Positions 1-11,813 of a stretch of 64,000 nucleotides of DNA are shown piece after piece. Position numbers and translations under genes: made by a program. Within the stretch, counting starts at the first letter, position 1. Each line of letters opens with the position of its first letter. The notes under the pieces were generated by a model. The model was not told the DNA's origin, did not search any database, and saw only the letters and a list, made by a program, of their open reading frames with translations. The stretch is from Owenia fusiformis (taxonomy: Eukaryota; Annelida; Polychaeta; Sabellida; Oweniidae), in NCBI GenBank assembly GCA_903813345.2, contig CAIIXF020000001.1, forward strand, positions 14,961,915 through 15,025,914. The letters are read 5' to 3'.

Positions 1-143
1 ACGGAACTCAACAATGAGGGTAAATAAGAAGGTAAGCTACAGGAGGTAGAAAGCCAACGCACTAATTTAAAATAAATTAGCTTGTCGAAGATAGTATGAC
101 AGTATTCTAATATTAAAGTATAGTATATTATTTAATATTTTAG

Positions 144-270
144 GACTACTCCACGAAAGCCTGTTGGATGTCGAGCTGCTAATGGTCCATTCAAACAACC
201 AGGCATGGACAGATGGTGCCAGGTCAACTGTAGGCGTAAATATTGTCCTCCCTCACATTGTGTCTGCTAA
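144..270 (+). CDS. Last exon of a Cys-rich secreted-type protein (partial)
   Basis: A TTTTAG acceptor at 138-143 is followed by a 42-codon open frame (first base completes a split codon) ending in TAA at 268-270. The frame is rich in cysteine, with the pattern W-C-x3-N-C then Y-C-P-x3-C-x-C at the end, preceded by GMDRWC. I have the impression that small secreted proteins of aquatic invertebrates carry similar WC-NC-CP-CxC endings, but I cannot name a family with certainty. The upstream exons lie before position 1. A poly(A) signal follows about 30 bases downstream. The overlapping longer open frame that starts at 164 looks like a shadow in another frame because it lacks the cysteine pattern. 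Confidence 0.5.
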
Positions 271-297
271 TTCCACTGCTGTATATGTATATGCTTT

Positions 298-307
298 AAT
301 AAATAAA
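298..307 (+). terminator. Poly(A) signal of the + strand gene ending at 270
   Basis: Overlapping AATAAA hexamers (AATAAATAAA) lie 28 bases after the stop codon. They sit under 80 bases from the poly(A) signal of the convergent TIMP gene on the other strand. Confidence 0.55.
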
Positions 308-373
308 CCTATACTAGAGAGAATTATCAGAACAATAAAATATGATAGCCATATTATTTACACATCATAAATT

Positions 374-379
374 TTTATT
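374..379 (-). terminator. Poly(A) signal of TIMP-like gene A
   Basis: TTTATT on the + strand reads AATAAA on the minus strand, 123 bases beyond the stop at 502. The surrounding block (about 358-425) recurs at about 6643-6705 downstream of TIMP-like gene B, so it was carried along in the tandem duplication. Confidence 0.5.
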
Positions 380-501
380 ATGAAAACAATCAACGCATCT
401 TTTACCTATAACATATAATATCTTAAACTGATGCTGCAAAATTAAAAACAGAATTGCGTGCTGTAATAATCATTCAATGGAGCCAGTTAGATTAATTGTT
501 C

Positions 502-2995
502 TCAGACAAGACACGGTAATGATTCTTGCATACACTCTGCCCAACCAACGTTGACCGACCATCGACATACTCCTCGTCTGGGCCGACATACTGAATGTTT
601 TGCATAACAGTTTTGTAGTGTATTTCCTATAGTCACATTTGAATCGTTGGTTAGTATCCATGGGCATGTGGCTGTGGTGTTTGAACACGTGCGATGATTC
701 CCGTTTTTGTAGATAAATGAAGTCACTTCTGCCAGATATGGAGCAATGGTAACAGGTTGGATCGAATCCTGAAAATAGTAATTTAGCATGTTAACATATC
801 GCTGAAAATGAAAACATAGTCTTCAGTAATGATATTTGATAGGGACTCTATGAGGATCGGTTCAAACGAACGATGAATGATGCAAAAAATCACAAAATAC
901 CGCACTGCAGAAGAAATAAACATTAAATATACTAGTTTAGTGATTTGAATGACTAGTGATAATTAAAGGACTCCTTCAGGGTCATAAATTCCTGACAGAT
1001 ATTGTAAAATAAGGTTAGATACGTAAATATATTACTTTAACTTATCATATGTAATAAAATACAATTGTATACCTGCCGATCAATAATATAGTTATCTTAC
1101 CACACATGCACAATTTTCTCCATAAGTATTCCAATCTAATTTTCTTTTCTGTCTTCTACTTGTATGCCTCCACATCTGACTCCACGAACATGTTGATAGA
1201 ACCGCTTTGTCACCATCAACTCTGCCTAAATGACTCAAAGGAATAGGTGGAAATGAATTGTTAATATTAGATAGAGATACACGTATTCCATCTCACACAG
1301 TTGATATTACTTGGCTAAAGTTGTTAATTTTAGGGCTTTACTCATCTTATTACAGATGACCAAATCTATGCATACAATAGCACCCTGCGACAAACCATGG
1401 ATAGAGGTCCATGGACAAACTCAACAATTTTAATTCAGCTTCTTAGTGGAAACTAATAAGGGAGAGGGGGCAAATTTCAAGTACTTCTGATTTCGAACAT
1501 CTAAGGCCCATTTTTTGAAAATCTTGCTAAAATTTAAAATACAAGGCCAAAAAGGCCAAGTAATGCCCAAAAAAGTCCTGACTAATTAAAGCCCTTAAGT
1601 TTTTGGTCTAAATTTTTAAGCCCAAAATATCTTTTCTGGGACCATTTTACGGGAGAGGTTGGGCCCCTGCCCCCATCCCCCTAATCCGCAAGTGGCTCTT
1701 CGATTGACAAGTAATAAAGTTTATACATTTACCTGTAATGACGTATTTCTGTCCAGTCTCTAATATAACCGCTGTCTCACAGCCCGCAGTGCTATTTGAT
1801 ATAGTTGTCAATTCTTCCGGTTGTGTAGTAGTCAACATATCTTTTCCCTAAATGGTGCAAGAAAAATAGATTGATACAAAGGAAGTTAAGGATGCATTTG
1901 ACAATTTAAGGATGAACAAAATGGTCTCGCCTTAAGTACTTCTAGTTCTTGATTTACACAATTCAGTATATGTTCCATACATACGCTTTATTGACGGATT
2001 CATTGCTCCATCACAAGTGATCTTACTTTGAAAATGGTTTCGGTTTTGATGGAGTAAGTAATACGTTTCTCCGTGGCTGACAAGAACATTGTCTTCTTCC
2101 TGTCACATACTGCAAGTATCACTGAAAAACATCTTTGAATTTTCAAACAGTAAGAGTACTAATTGTTACATATATAAAGATGATAGATGATAAATGATGT
2201 CATGATTCTTCTTTATCAGATCATCAGCGTGATCTAGAATATGCCAAGGTCACTGTTTGAGGGTTTCAGTCATGTGCCCATTTGGCCACAACTGTAGATA
2301 ATACATAACCCGACAAATATGAACAAATATATAACACATACACATAGGTATACTTTGATCTACAATTTACCTTTAAAATCAAATCATTTATCCGACGCCA
2401 TGATACCAAAGGACTTACCAAAGTCAGCCTCACAGAAGTGTTGCTGGGGATGTTTTATTGGACAGTCGCATTTATCCAAGCATTGTACCATAATATTCAA
2501 TCTTACAGCAGCAAATACAAACAATATGCCTAAAACCATAAATGTGCCCTTTTAGTGAGTGAATGAGAATGATATGTATAAGTGTCGATCATTGACCTGC
2601 GTTTTGATTTAGACATGCACAAAACATTAGGCTCGCCGATTTATCAATTTATTGCAAGTTTGTTTCCGAGAAATGAATTCCACAAAAACTTTTGAACTAT
2701 TTCTAATAATTTCTTGTAAAAGGCATATTTTCCGTACTAAGTTTTCAAGAATAAAATTTCCCAAAAGGTACTTGTTTATCCTCTTGAAAGTCGTAAAAAT
2801 ATAAAGGTTTCTTGTGGCTTGTCCAACTTTCCATAAGCTTAATAATATTGCTTGCATGGCTATTGGATTATTATGAGATTAAGTGCAAGCTATATGACAA
2901 TATTGACAATATATTATGTATATCAAGACTTACCAGCAGCATTTATTTAATAAAGAAGATGAGAAGAACTTACCAATAATTATGTTATTGGCCAT
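502..2995 (-). CDS. TIMP-like metalloproteinase inhibitor, gene A
   Basis: Tissue inhibitor of metalloproteinases family: secreted wedge-shaped proteins whose N-terminal Cys chelates the catalytic zinc of MMPs and ADAM/ADAMTS enzymes. Six exons join in frame: 2995-2974, 2529-2419, 2121-2027, 1847-1733, 1225-1101 and 768-502, giving 244 residues, close to the usual 210-250. Visible are a hydrophobic leader (GILFVFAAV), the TIMP start C-D-C-x9-C (CDCPIKHPQQHFC), the GCETAV and STCSW cysteines, and the C-terminal lobe with CRPRRGVCRW. I preferred the short first exon (MANNIII plus GTAAG donor) because gene B has the same exon and splice phase; an ATG at 2539 is the alternative. Residue 2 after the key Cys is Asp, not the usual Thr or Ser, and LDK precedes that Cys, so inhibitory function is uncertain. 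Confidence 0.85.
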
Positions 2996-4549
2996 TGTCT
3001 GTGTAATTTTCTATTACTTCTTTCCATAAATAAATATAAACATGTCTTTCTTTGCTTTAACAAGTTATGTTTAGGTTGACAAAATTCATTCTTTATTCTT
3101 TTAGATCGTTTAAGTTTGATGAAAATGAGATGAGAATGTAATGTGTTAAAAACTACATTGTTAGAAAGTATACGTCCGTTTCATAATTATTTAATGACTA
3201 AATGACGTCACAGTGTTATTAGTTCAGTCATTAAAACAAATGGCCGTGAAATGGCTGAAGGGCCCCGTTACGATGGGATTTTATTGTTTCAAATAAACAA
3301 TTAATAACACAATTAGATTTGTGCTATCCAGTCATGCGAAATATATTTGCATATTAGTATTGTAGGACATTAAAGAAGAAATACAACATTTCATATACAT
3401 GTTTGAAAAATGTCCCTATATTTCTGAATATTTATAATAGGGCATCTTATGTAATAAAATATGTCGAAAATTTAGCGTACAATGCAATTCACATGTATGT
3501 AGTGCAGATATATGTTTTTTTACTCATGAATTTTCTGATATTAGATACAACGAACCCAAATGTCATTTATGTGGTATTAGATCCCACTTAAGTAGCAACA
3601 CAATAGAATGAACTGGTGTATTTTTCTCTTATTTTTTGAAGAATTGACATTTGGCAAGCTATCCAAAAACCAGTGTGGCACAATAGACGATTGTCTGTCA
3701 CATGCAGTGCACTGAAGTCGAACTTATAACATCCTATTCACTTATTCAATAGTTGAATAGTAAACACAAAAGAAATCAAATTTTAAACAGTACCCAGCCT
3801 GCCACATGCAGTGCACTGAATCTAAAATAATAACACCAAATTATTTCTCAACACACCTCATAGTCAATACATAAGAAATAAAATTTTCCCAAAGTTGGAT
3901 CATTGGCCATTTACTTTTCATAAGATACAGTGTGGGTTTAAGTTAGATAAACCATTCGTACTGGGGTTTATGCGAGTTAATAATTTCTCATAAATCCCAG
4001 TACTCATAGTTTATCCATTACAGATAAACGGATGTCACTTTGATGATGATCTACTGAACTTTCGGGCCAATATATCGATTCTAGCAATAACTATATATAT
4101 CATTCCTCCAAGTAAAGGGAACAGAGACGAGTTGAGAGTAAGTCATGCCTTCTTTCTATAATTCAGGAAAATCCTTTAATTTCCAATGTAATTTGGTAAA
4201 ACAGTAAACGTCCTCTTTTCAACTCTGATAAATTCGTGCATCTTTAATACTCAACAACCTCTTTATTTAATCAGATATTTTTACTTTTAATCATTATATT
4301 TTTATAGCTTTTTTATATCTTTCCAGATCTTTTTCAAATATTATAGTTAGGGTTGTAATGGAGACATTAGCACGCTTATTGAAACTGAATATTGCTTCCG
4401 ACACTTATTTATTTGTTATTCCCTTTATTTTAATTTCGTAAAATAAAATAAAATATAGTGAAACAGATGTTATCTCAAGCGGGGACACACTACTATTAAA
4501 AAGGGCATATTTCACTACTCTCCATGAAAAAGCAACTTATTCAATTGTA

Positions 4550-5047
4550 TAGGGTGACACAAAAACACCACCCACTAATTTTTGAATAACTTTCTCAATA
4601 ATTAAAGAATCTACATGCTTCTTTTGTGTAAATAGAGTGTTCAATGGAAAACATATTGTACTTTGATAGCATCGACAACTTTCAGATTGAGAAATATCAG
4701 ATTTCCGTCAAGGCAAGCTCTCGGTGAAATCATCAAAAAATGTTCAAAAATACATTTTTTATTTGCGTCATTTCTGGAATGCTCTCATCAATAACATTGA
4801 AAACTAATTTTGTCAAATTTGATGAACTGACTCGCTTATTGGGTAAATTTTAAGAAAGACATACATGTATATTCTAATGTACTTTTTGAGTGATTTTGTG
4901 TCAGAAAATGGGATATCTCTACACATCTCTACACAAGCATACCAATCCTTTTTCCATTGAACACTCTGTCTACACATAAAAATCATGAAGATTCCTTAAT
5001 TATTGATTTATTCCATAATTAGTGGGTGGTATTTTTGTGTCACCCTG
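4550..5047. mobile_element. Mariner-type MITE, CAGGGTGACAC family
   Basis: The left end (T)AGGGTGACACAAAAACAC and the right end, reverse-complemented as CAGGGTGACACAAAAATAC, match over about 35 bases and are flanked by TA on both sides. The 498-bp interior shows no coding capacity. TA target duplication and CAGGGTG ends fit non-autonomous Tc1/mariner elements. Confidence 0.75.
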
Positions 5048-5489
5048 TATTAATGCTCTATGTACATCATTATTTAAAATATGGTATTTATGTAATTTAG
5101 TTTGTCTCATCCTCGATCCTTCCCATACACACGCTGTATAAAGTGTTACTGATGCCAGAAGAGTAATCGAGAAGATAATTTTTTAAAATCATTTTAAGAA
5201 GCAATGACGCTATTAGATTGAAAAGTATTGTTAGTTGTTGAGAAGAAAATAAAATTCTAAATTAGGTTGGATTAATAATTACGTTATAGGGATCTAGAGA
5301 TCTGGCCCTAAGTTTTTGAGTACTAATTAACACCCCAGTCACATTTCCTACGGCGACCTTGCGGTCTATCATTTCTGCGGCCAGTAACATTTCTACGCTC
5401 GTCGTGGAATTTCTGCGCTCTCATACTTTTGCAGTCACATTTCCCACGGCAGCCGCACGTTGAATTTTAAATTTCTGTTGATAAATAAT

Positions 5490-6045
5490 ACTGTATAACC
5501 CCAGTCACATTTGTCGTACGGAGGCCGTGCGTCGACCACAGATCAATTAAATCAGTGTATTTCTGCGGCGAGCGTAGAAAAACTACGCTCGCCTCGCGGC
5601 CTCCGTACGGCGAATCCAGTTTTTTACAGGCCGCAGGGTCGCCGTAGAAATTATAACTCGGAGTTATAACTGGTATCAGTATCATATGTTTAAGAAAATG
5701 TACATATGTGCGAACAAATAGTTCAGAAGACAACAGAATCGTCGATTTAATTCTTCACTTAAGTTACGTAAACGGGTTTTCGAAAAACAGTTAAGATCTG
5801 CAAATCGTTTATGTAACTTAAGTGAGGAATTAAATCGACTGAGCTATTTTTTCGCAAACATGAACTTTTTCTAAAACATATGAATGATATGATACTAATA
5901 CACGTTTGTGAGAAAGAACGTCGTGGGGATTCTGCCTACAACGCGTGGAATAAGGAAAAAATAAAAATCGTACCTTCGACGTTCCGACATTTTGTTACCA
6001 AAACGAATCGTTTCGGTAACCAACGTAATCGAGTGGATCACCAGT
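5490..6045. repeat. Fold-back element copy with a nested GC-rich repeat
   Basis: The right half, up to GTGGATCACCAGTG at 6045, matches the complete fold-back element at 57372-57894, including the central hairpin around CTTAAGTTAC. The left arm is replaced at about 5500-5660 by a repeat that starts CAGTCACATTTG and holds an internal inverted repeat (GGAGGCCG / CGGCCTCC). A related block lies at 37185-37345. Confidence 0.55.
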
Positions 6046-6705
6046 GCAGCTTACTATCATTACGAACTGTCACACAACCACGCGATGGACAGTACCTCGA
6101 TCGGGTTGTACGTTTATGTTTAATATAATTTATATGTGTAAAGTGTATACACTGAGATGTATACACATTTTTAATTAGTATTAGAACAAGCCGGATATCT
6201 TGTTGAAGCCTTTGTTTGAATGTTGTAAAAAGTCATAACACAAAAACGTCCGGAGTAAGGAACGTCTGCGCCGTTTTCAATAACAAAATTTTGCGTAGTA
6301 GTCATTAAGTGATTTCATTCTTAGAAAATGTGTTACCATAGTGAAATCGTGTCGAAGTACCCCCGGCACTAACATATTTTAACAGCAAGTGTATATTAAA
6401 GAAAGTAAAAGACTGAAATGTACGAACTTTTTGATAAATCAAAATTGGCAATTTTGTATAATTTGTAAGAATTAGTACCCCTTGGATTCGTTCGGCTTCG
6501 CTTTTTAAAAGAGAGATTCGTGTAGTTTCTAATAAGCACGCAATGTAAGGCAAATATCACACTATTTATGAGTAGGTCATGTGTCTATTTAGATAGGATA
6601 GCACTGTCTCTGTCAACAACATAAATAACGATTGGCATCTGTTAACACATCATAATTTTTTATTCTGATAACAAGCAACGCATCGTTTTACCAAAATGTG
6701 ATATA

Positions 6706-8068
6706 TAGGGTGTCTTAAAAATGTACCCAAAAGTATATCAACAGCATGACAAACCAATCAATATTTTCAGACATTTTTGCATGTTCTTGTAGATAAAAGA
6801 TGAAAGTTTTCTCCCCAATACACCATTTTTATTTCAGTCTTGTCCTTTTGATGCTTTAACCCGTTACCTTTTACACCACATATTTAATGTAACCTCATAT
6901 TTCGATGACAGTCTGCATCATTACTACTACATTGTTCATCACATTGGATATTTCTGGTGTTTGTCTGTGTTTGTTCGATCGTCATCCTCAAACATCTTTC
7001 TCTGTGGCTATTTGGAGGAGTGTTTTAAAGTGTCTCACATATTCGATCAAAAGTTGCCATGCAAACATGTTAGTCTACTTTACTGGCCCCCCTTGCTGTA
7101 ACAAGGAACCCAAAACACATTAAAACGTAAACATAAACCAATTAGTCACTTCACTATGAAAGTGGGGGTGTTAGCAAATGTATATTAGCAGAATACGCTG
7201 TGTGCATGGACTAACCAATATCAGTGGTCATTTACTGTGTCAACTTAGTAACCCTTGCATATCGTGCTCACTCAAGTATTGAATAATTTTTTTATGATCT
7301 AAATGTTTGTGGTTTATAAAAAAAAAGTGATATATTTTAGTTAAAAATACATTAATTAATATATTCATTCAAACAGCACTAGAATGCGGGAAGAAAGAGC
7401 AATGGTGACAAAATGCAGACAGAATTTTCCGTAAGGGTTTCAAACATTTCTGGACACAATCATACATGTACTTCATGTGTACTGTTATTTTTAGTGCTGT
7501 ATTTATAGATATAATTTCACGTATTAAAATCATATTTTCCAGCAATGACTTCAAATCCGGAACCACACCCATATCACATTTTCTTCAATAACTCCAAACA
7601 TGTGTAAACATTGACCATGTGCATATAAATTCAGATTTCACGAGCTCTTTCCTATTCGAGTACCTCATACACCCCTGCATGGATTTGAGTTGGATTCGCC
7701 TTTTATACGTGAGCCGACACACTCGCAAACGCTGATTGGATAAAGATTGCGAGAATCTTTAATGCTCATTCCAAGCAAAAAGATCTAGAACAACTTTAGG
7801 GCAACATCCAAAGAGAAATCCAAACATTATCAAATGTGATGAACAATGTACCAGTAAGGATACAGGCTGTCATCGAAATATGAGGTTACATCGATTATAT
7901 GGTGTACAATGTAAAGGGTTAAAGCATCAAAAAAGACAAGACTGGAATAAAAATGGTGTATTGGGGAGAAAACTTTCATGTTTTGGCTACATGACCATGC
8001 AAAAATGTCTGAAATTGGTTTATCTGTGCATTTGATATACTTTGGGGTATACCATATGAGACACCCTG
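6706..8068. mobile_element. Tc1/mariner-like element with transposase remnant
   Basis: Ends AGGGTGTCTTAAAAATGTAC and, in reverse complement, CAGGGTGTCTCATATGG form imperfect TIRs of about 35 bp; left flank TA, right flank altered to AT. At about 7790-7890 (+) a broken frame reads I-Q-R-E-I-Q-T-L-S then NNVPVRIQAVIE, which resembles the C-terminus of mariner/Tc1 transposases. The element sits in the 3' flank of TIMP-like gene B and splits a block still contiguous downstream of gene A, so it inserted after the duplication. Confidence 0.65.
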
Positions 8069-8146
8069 ATTGTTATGCGTTTTCATTATTTTACATTTAT
8101 TAGCTTTAATGATCATCCAATAGACATCTAGCCAGATCAATATATG

Positions 8147-11100
8147 TCAGATGAGACATGGACGTACATCCTGCATACATTCTGCCCAACCAACGTTGAC
8201 CGACCATCGACATACTCCTTGTCTGGGCCGACATACTGAATGTTTTGCATAACAGTTTTGTAGTGCATTTCCTATAGTCACATTTGAATCATTTGCGAGT
8301 ATCCATGGACATGTTGCTGTATTGTTTGAACATGTGCGATAACTACCATTTTTGTAGTCGAATGCATTTACTTCTATCATATAAGGATCAATGTCAACAG
8401 ATTGAATTGAATCCTGAAATTAATAAAGCATATTTGCTTTTACATGCACTATTGTTGTGGGATAAATTCATATGAATGTATACACATAGTAGGACTTAGA
8501 TTGCATTTAAAATGTTAACATTGGACGTCTATCATATGTAAAGGAAATAAAGGTGAAAATATTTAATAATCTCACCACACATTTGCAGTTTTCCCCATAT
8601 GTATTCCTCGATAATTTTCTTTTCTGTCTCATACTGGTATCCTTCCAACTGATGCTCCAAGAGCAGGTAGGTAGAATAAGTTTGTCACCATCAATTTTGC
8701 CTAACAGAAGTAAGTTAATAATGTACATTTACATAAACACGAGAGAACAAAATGTTAACATCGACTTTTTAGGGATACATTGAAGGAGTTATTATCTCAC
8801 GTCTTTCACTCACTCTTACTGCATAATCATTTTAGCACATATACTTACATACTTTTAGAAGGAGTCAATAAATTAATACGACAACTGTTTGAAACATATA
8901 CTTGCATTGACCACTATATGTACATAGTTCCACCAAAACATCAGCATTTAGAATTAACATGTTATTTGGTATATGAAAGGCTTGTCACTAGTCCTTACCT
9001 TTTTGATGATATTAACTTTGATAAGAACAAACCAGACTGACCCACGGCTCGCCTAGGCACCTTTAATAGTAACTGAAATATATGTATATTTCTAGTTTGT
9101 ACATACCTGTAATGACGTATTTCTGGCCGGTCTCTAACATAACAGCTGTCTCACAATCAGCATTATTGGATATAGTTGTTAATTCATCTTGCTCTATATT
9201 AGCTAACGCATCTTTTCCCTGTAAAGTGTGATGATAAAAGCAATGAAAGGGACTTGACACGGGGAACTTGACTCGGCAAAGGGACTCAAAAATACATTTG
9301 GTAACATAAAATGCTTTTGCTTAAACACTTTCATTTCTTGATATGATGCATGTGTAGCATACATCATATACTAAAATAACTCAATGATGATCTAACCTTG
9401 AGAATGGTCTCAGTTGTTATGGAATATGTTATTTTCTTCTCAGTGGCTGACAAAAACATCGTCTTCTTCCGGTCACAAACTGCAAGTATCACTGAAAAAT
9501 AACAAAAATATGAATCAATTCTACAGTTTTGAAGTTAGTTTTGCGTCTCTACATGTATATATTAAGGTAACATAAAAAACAAAAAAAATACAACAAAGAA
9601 GTAAGATTCAATAATGATATCGTATATATATAATCAGAGATATATAAATGTTGTCTCTGATATAATTTTATGGTATCGATTACATAATTTATGTTTCATA
9701 ACTAAGCCAAAAGATGGTATCACCTTGTCACATTATGTATCATTTCAAAAACTGAACAAATCAATAGACTGAATCTTCTCATCTCTGTACATTGGACAGT
9801 TTAAGAAGACAAGAGACTATATGATTGAGACATATTTCAAATGTATTACTAAAACTAATTACCTAAATGGACATTGCATGCTTTATTTACAATTTAAAGG
9901 CCCACTATATATACTTAATTTAGAAGAAAAAATTATCATTGAAACATATTACTCACACACTCGCTCAAATATGAAACAAAGTTTGATCTGCTTTTATATT
10001 GAACCAAGAAAAAATAAATGACATAGAAAAAAGCTTTTAAAGTTCAGAGACCATTAGACATGCATGCACATGCTAAACAAAGTGCATATTTTTTAATTAC
10101 TTTTGATTAAAACGATGGCGAAACTTCTATAAAAATGAATGTATCATGAAATACAAACAACTTTGCCATCTTTAAGTGACATTGATAAAAACTTGATATA
10201 TAAAGCTTGGCAGATCGAAAATATATTTTGATTAATTATTGGCAGCTTTGATGTGGTCCGTTTGAGCTGTTGTTGGTGTCAAATGAAAGATAGGGTTCTT
10301 ATCAGTACATTGGACATTCTATGGAATTCAAATAGAATTCAAATTCACTTTGCCCAAAAACATTGAAAATACGCAAAGTGGGCCTTTAAGCTCAGGTTCA
10401 ATGAATTGTGGATACTTTTGAGCATGAATGTTTTGTATCATGAGTTTGGATGAGGACAGCGGCCTGAATTCAAAGGCTAGAATACAGTATACAAAATTGA
10501 ATGCATTATATCACTAACAATTCATTGAGGCCTAAATTCTTATACCATGCCTAGTCCAAGTAGTAGCTATTTGTGTATATTATTAAAATATAGTTAGTTA
10601 TAAATGTAAACGTCATGTTCCAAAGGACTTACCAAAGTCAGCCTCACAGAAGTGTTGCTGGGGATGTTTGATTGGACAGTCGCATTCATCCAAGCATTGT
10701 ACGATGATATCCAATCTTAGAGAAGCAAATACAAACAATATGCCTAAAAATGTAATGATGTTCATGGTCATCGAGATTGTTTGGCAACTATGAATAATAG
10801 AACAAATGCTATATCACCGAAAACCAAATTGAGGTACAAAAGAAAATACTCCATGTGTATCTTAAAGGTGCAACAATTAGTGCAGGGGGGGGGGGGGCAT
10901 TCAACGATCATCGACCAGTGTCAAAATATATTTAAGTTTGGACATTTCATAAAGACTAACATATATTTTTATTTTCTCCAAAGAAACCCCCTGGATGAAC
11001 ATTATTTCAGCTGATATTCCTCTTGAAACGTGATGGATGTTAAAAAGCTATAAGCGGGACTCCCATTACAGGAGTTTTGAACTTACACTTTTTAATGCTA

Positions 11101-11312
11101 AAATTGATAGTCTATCCATATATTTTAAGAAAATAGGTATGTCAAAGAAGATGTTAAGCCAAATATTGACCTGAAAGCTCAGAAAAAATAAAAAAATTCG
11201 AATTTTCTCTTTACAGTCCTCGTTGCCCCTTTAAAACTATAAAAATATGATAAACTAAAGTATAATGAATTAAAAACTTACCAATAATTATTTCACTGAC
11301 CAAAACAGACAT
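8147..11312 (-). CDS. TIMP-like metalloproteinase inhibitor, gene B
   Basis: Tandem paralogue of gene A with identical exon phases. Six exons join in frame: 11312-11282, 10743-10633, 9491-9397, 9218-9107, 8700-8576 and 8413-8147, giving 246 residues. Exon 4 keeps the exact length seen in A (125 bp), exons 2, 3 and 6 also match in length, and exon 4 of the list's third coding block (112 bp) lacks one codon relative to A. Visible are the leader GILFVFASL, the start motif CDCPIKHPQQHFC, the DCETAV and PTCSW cysteines, and the C-terminal CRPRQGVCRW. As in A, Asp follows the first key Cys and LDE precedes it. The first exon (MSVLVSEIII) precedes a GTAAG donor; an ATG at 10771 or 10765 is the alternative start. 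The mature proteins of A and B are clearly similar throughout, so duplication is fairly recent. Confidence 0.85.
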
Positions 11313-11751
11313 TATTACATTTCCGTATATGACACATGAACAGCTCGCGTTTTAAAGGTTGCAATGTGAAACTGCATTTTTCTTTATTGGGCTATTTCTT
11401 CTTATTTACGAGTTAAGGCTTAAAAAATCATTATTTTTGCATGAATTCCTAGATCATAACATTTTCTATAAAATGTGGTAAAGAATGCATCGTGTTGAAA
11501 GAGAACATGGCGTAATTATGTACGTCTGTTTTATCAGTTAATATTCAAAAGTGTTAATAGTTCAGTAATGAAAACAAATGGCCGTGAAATGTCTAGAGGG
11601 TCGCTTGATGATCGGGTTTTATTACTTCAAAAAGCAGTAAATAACACATAAAAAATTTGCAAGTCATTCATGCGAAATATTTAAAACTATATGATTGATG
11701 TGAATTACAGGGTGAGTTGAAAACCGTTGTACACAAACAATTTTGAAAATC

Positions 11752-11757
11752 TTTATT
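11752..11757 (-). terminator. Poly(A) signal of the ADAMTS-like gene
   Basis: The minus strand reads AATAAA 57 bases beyond the TAA at 11814. It lies next to a CAGGGTGAGTTG sequence at 11709, which looks like the end of a mariner-type MITE whose partner end I did not find. Confidence 0.5.
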
Positions 11758-11813
11758 CATTCACATTTTAGCAACCTATTGATTATATTTTTTAATCACT
11801 TTGCACCCATCAC

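Larger units (their letters stand above)
2996..8146. other. Intergenic region between the two TIMP-like genes
   Basis: No gene that I can support. It holds the 5' flank of gene A, where 3180-3320 resembles 11520-11650 upstream of gene B. A block with the shared phrase CATGCAGTGCACTGAA appears at about 3700 and 3801. Two TA-flanked TIR elements (4550-5047 and 6706-8068) and fold-back sequences (5490-6045) fill much of the rest. Short open frames here, for example 5880-6128, lie inside these repeats. Confidence 0.6.

Noticed and set aside
5880-6128. Open frame of 82 codons (+)
   Set aside because: It runs through the arm of a fold-back repeat also present at 33.3 and 57.4 kb; no family resemblance.
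10885-10900. Poly-G runs (also near 13910, 15800, 27380, 52375) as G-quadruplex elements
   Set aside because: Single homopolymer runs, several at MITE ends; not the four-tract pattern needed for a confident call.
11707-11760. Complete mariner MITE starting TACAGGGTGAGTTG
   Set aside because: Only one end was seen; no matching CACCCTGTA end could be paired with it.
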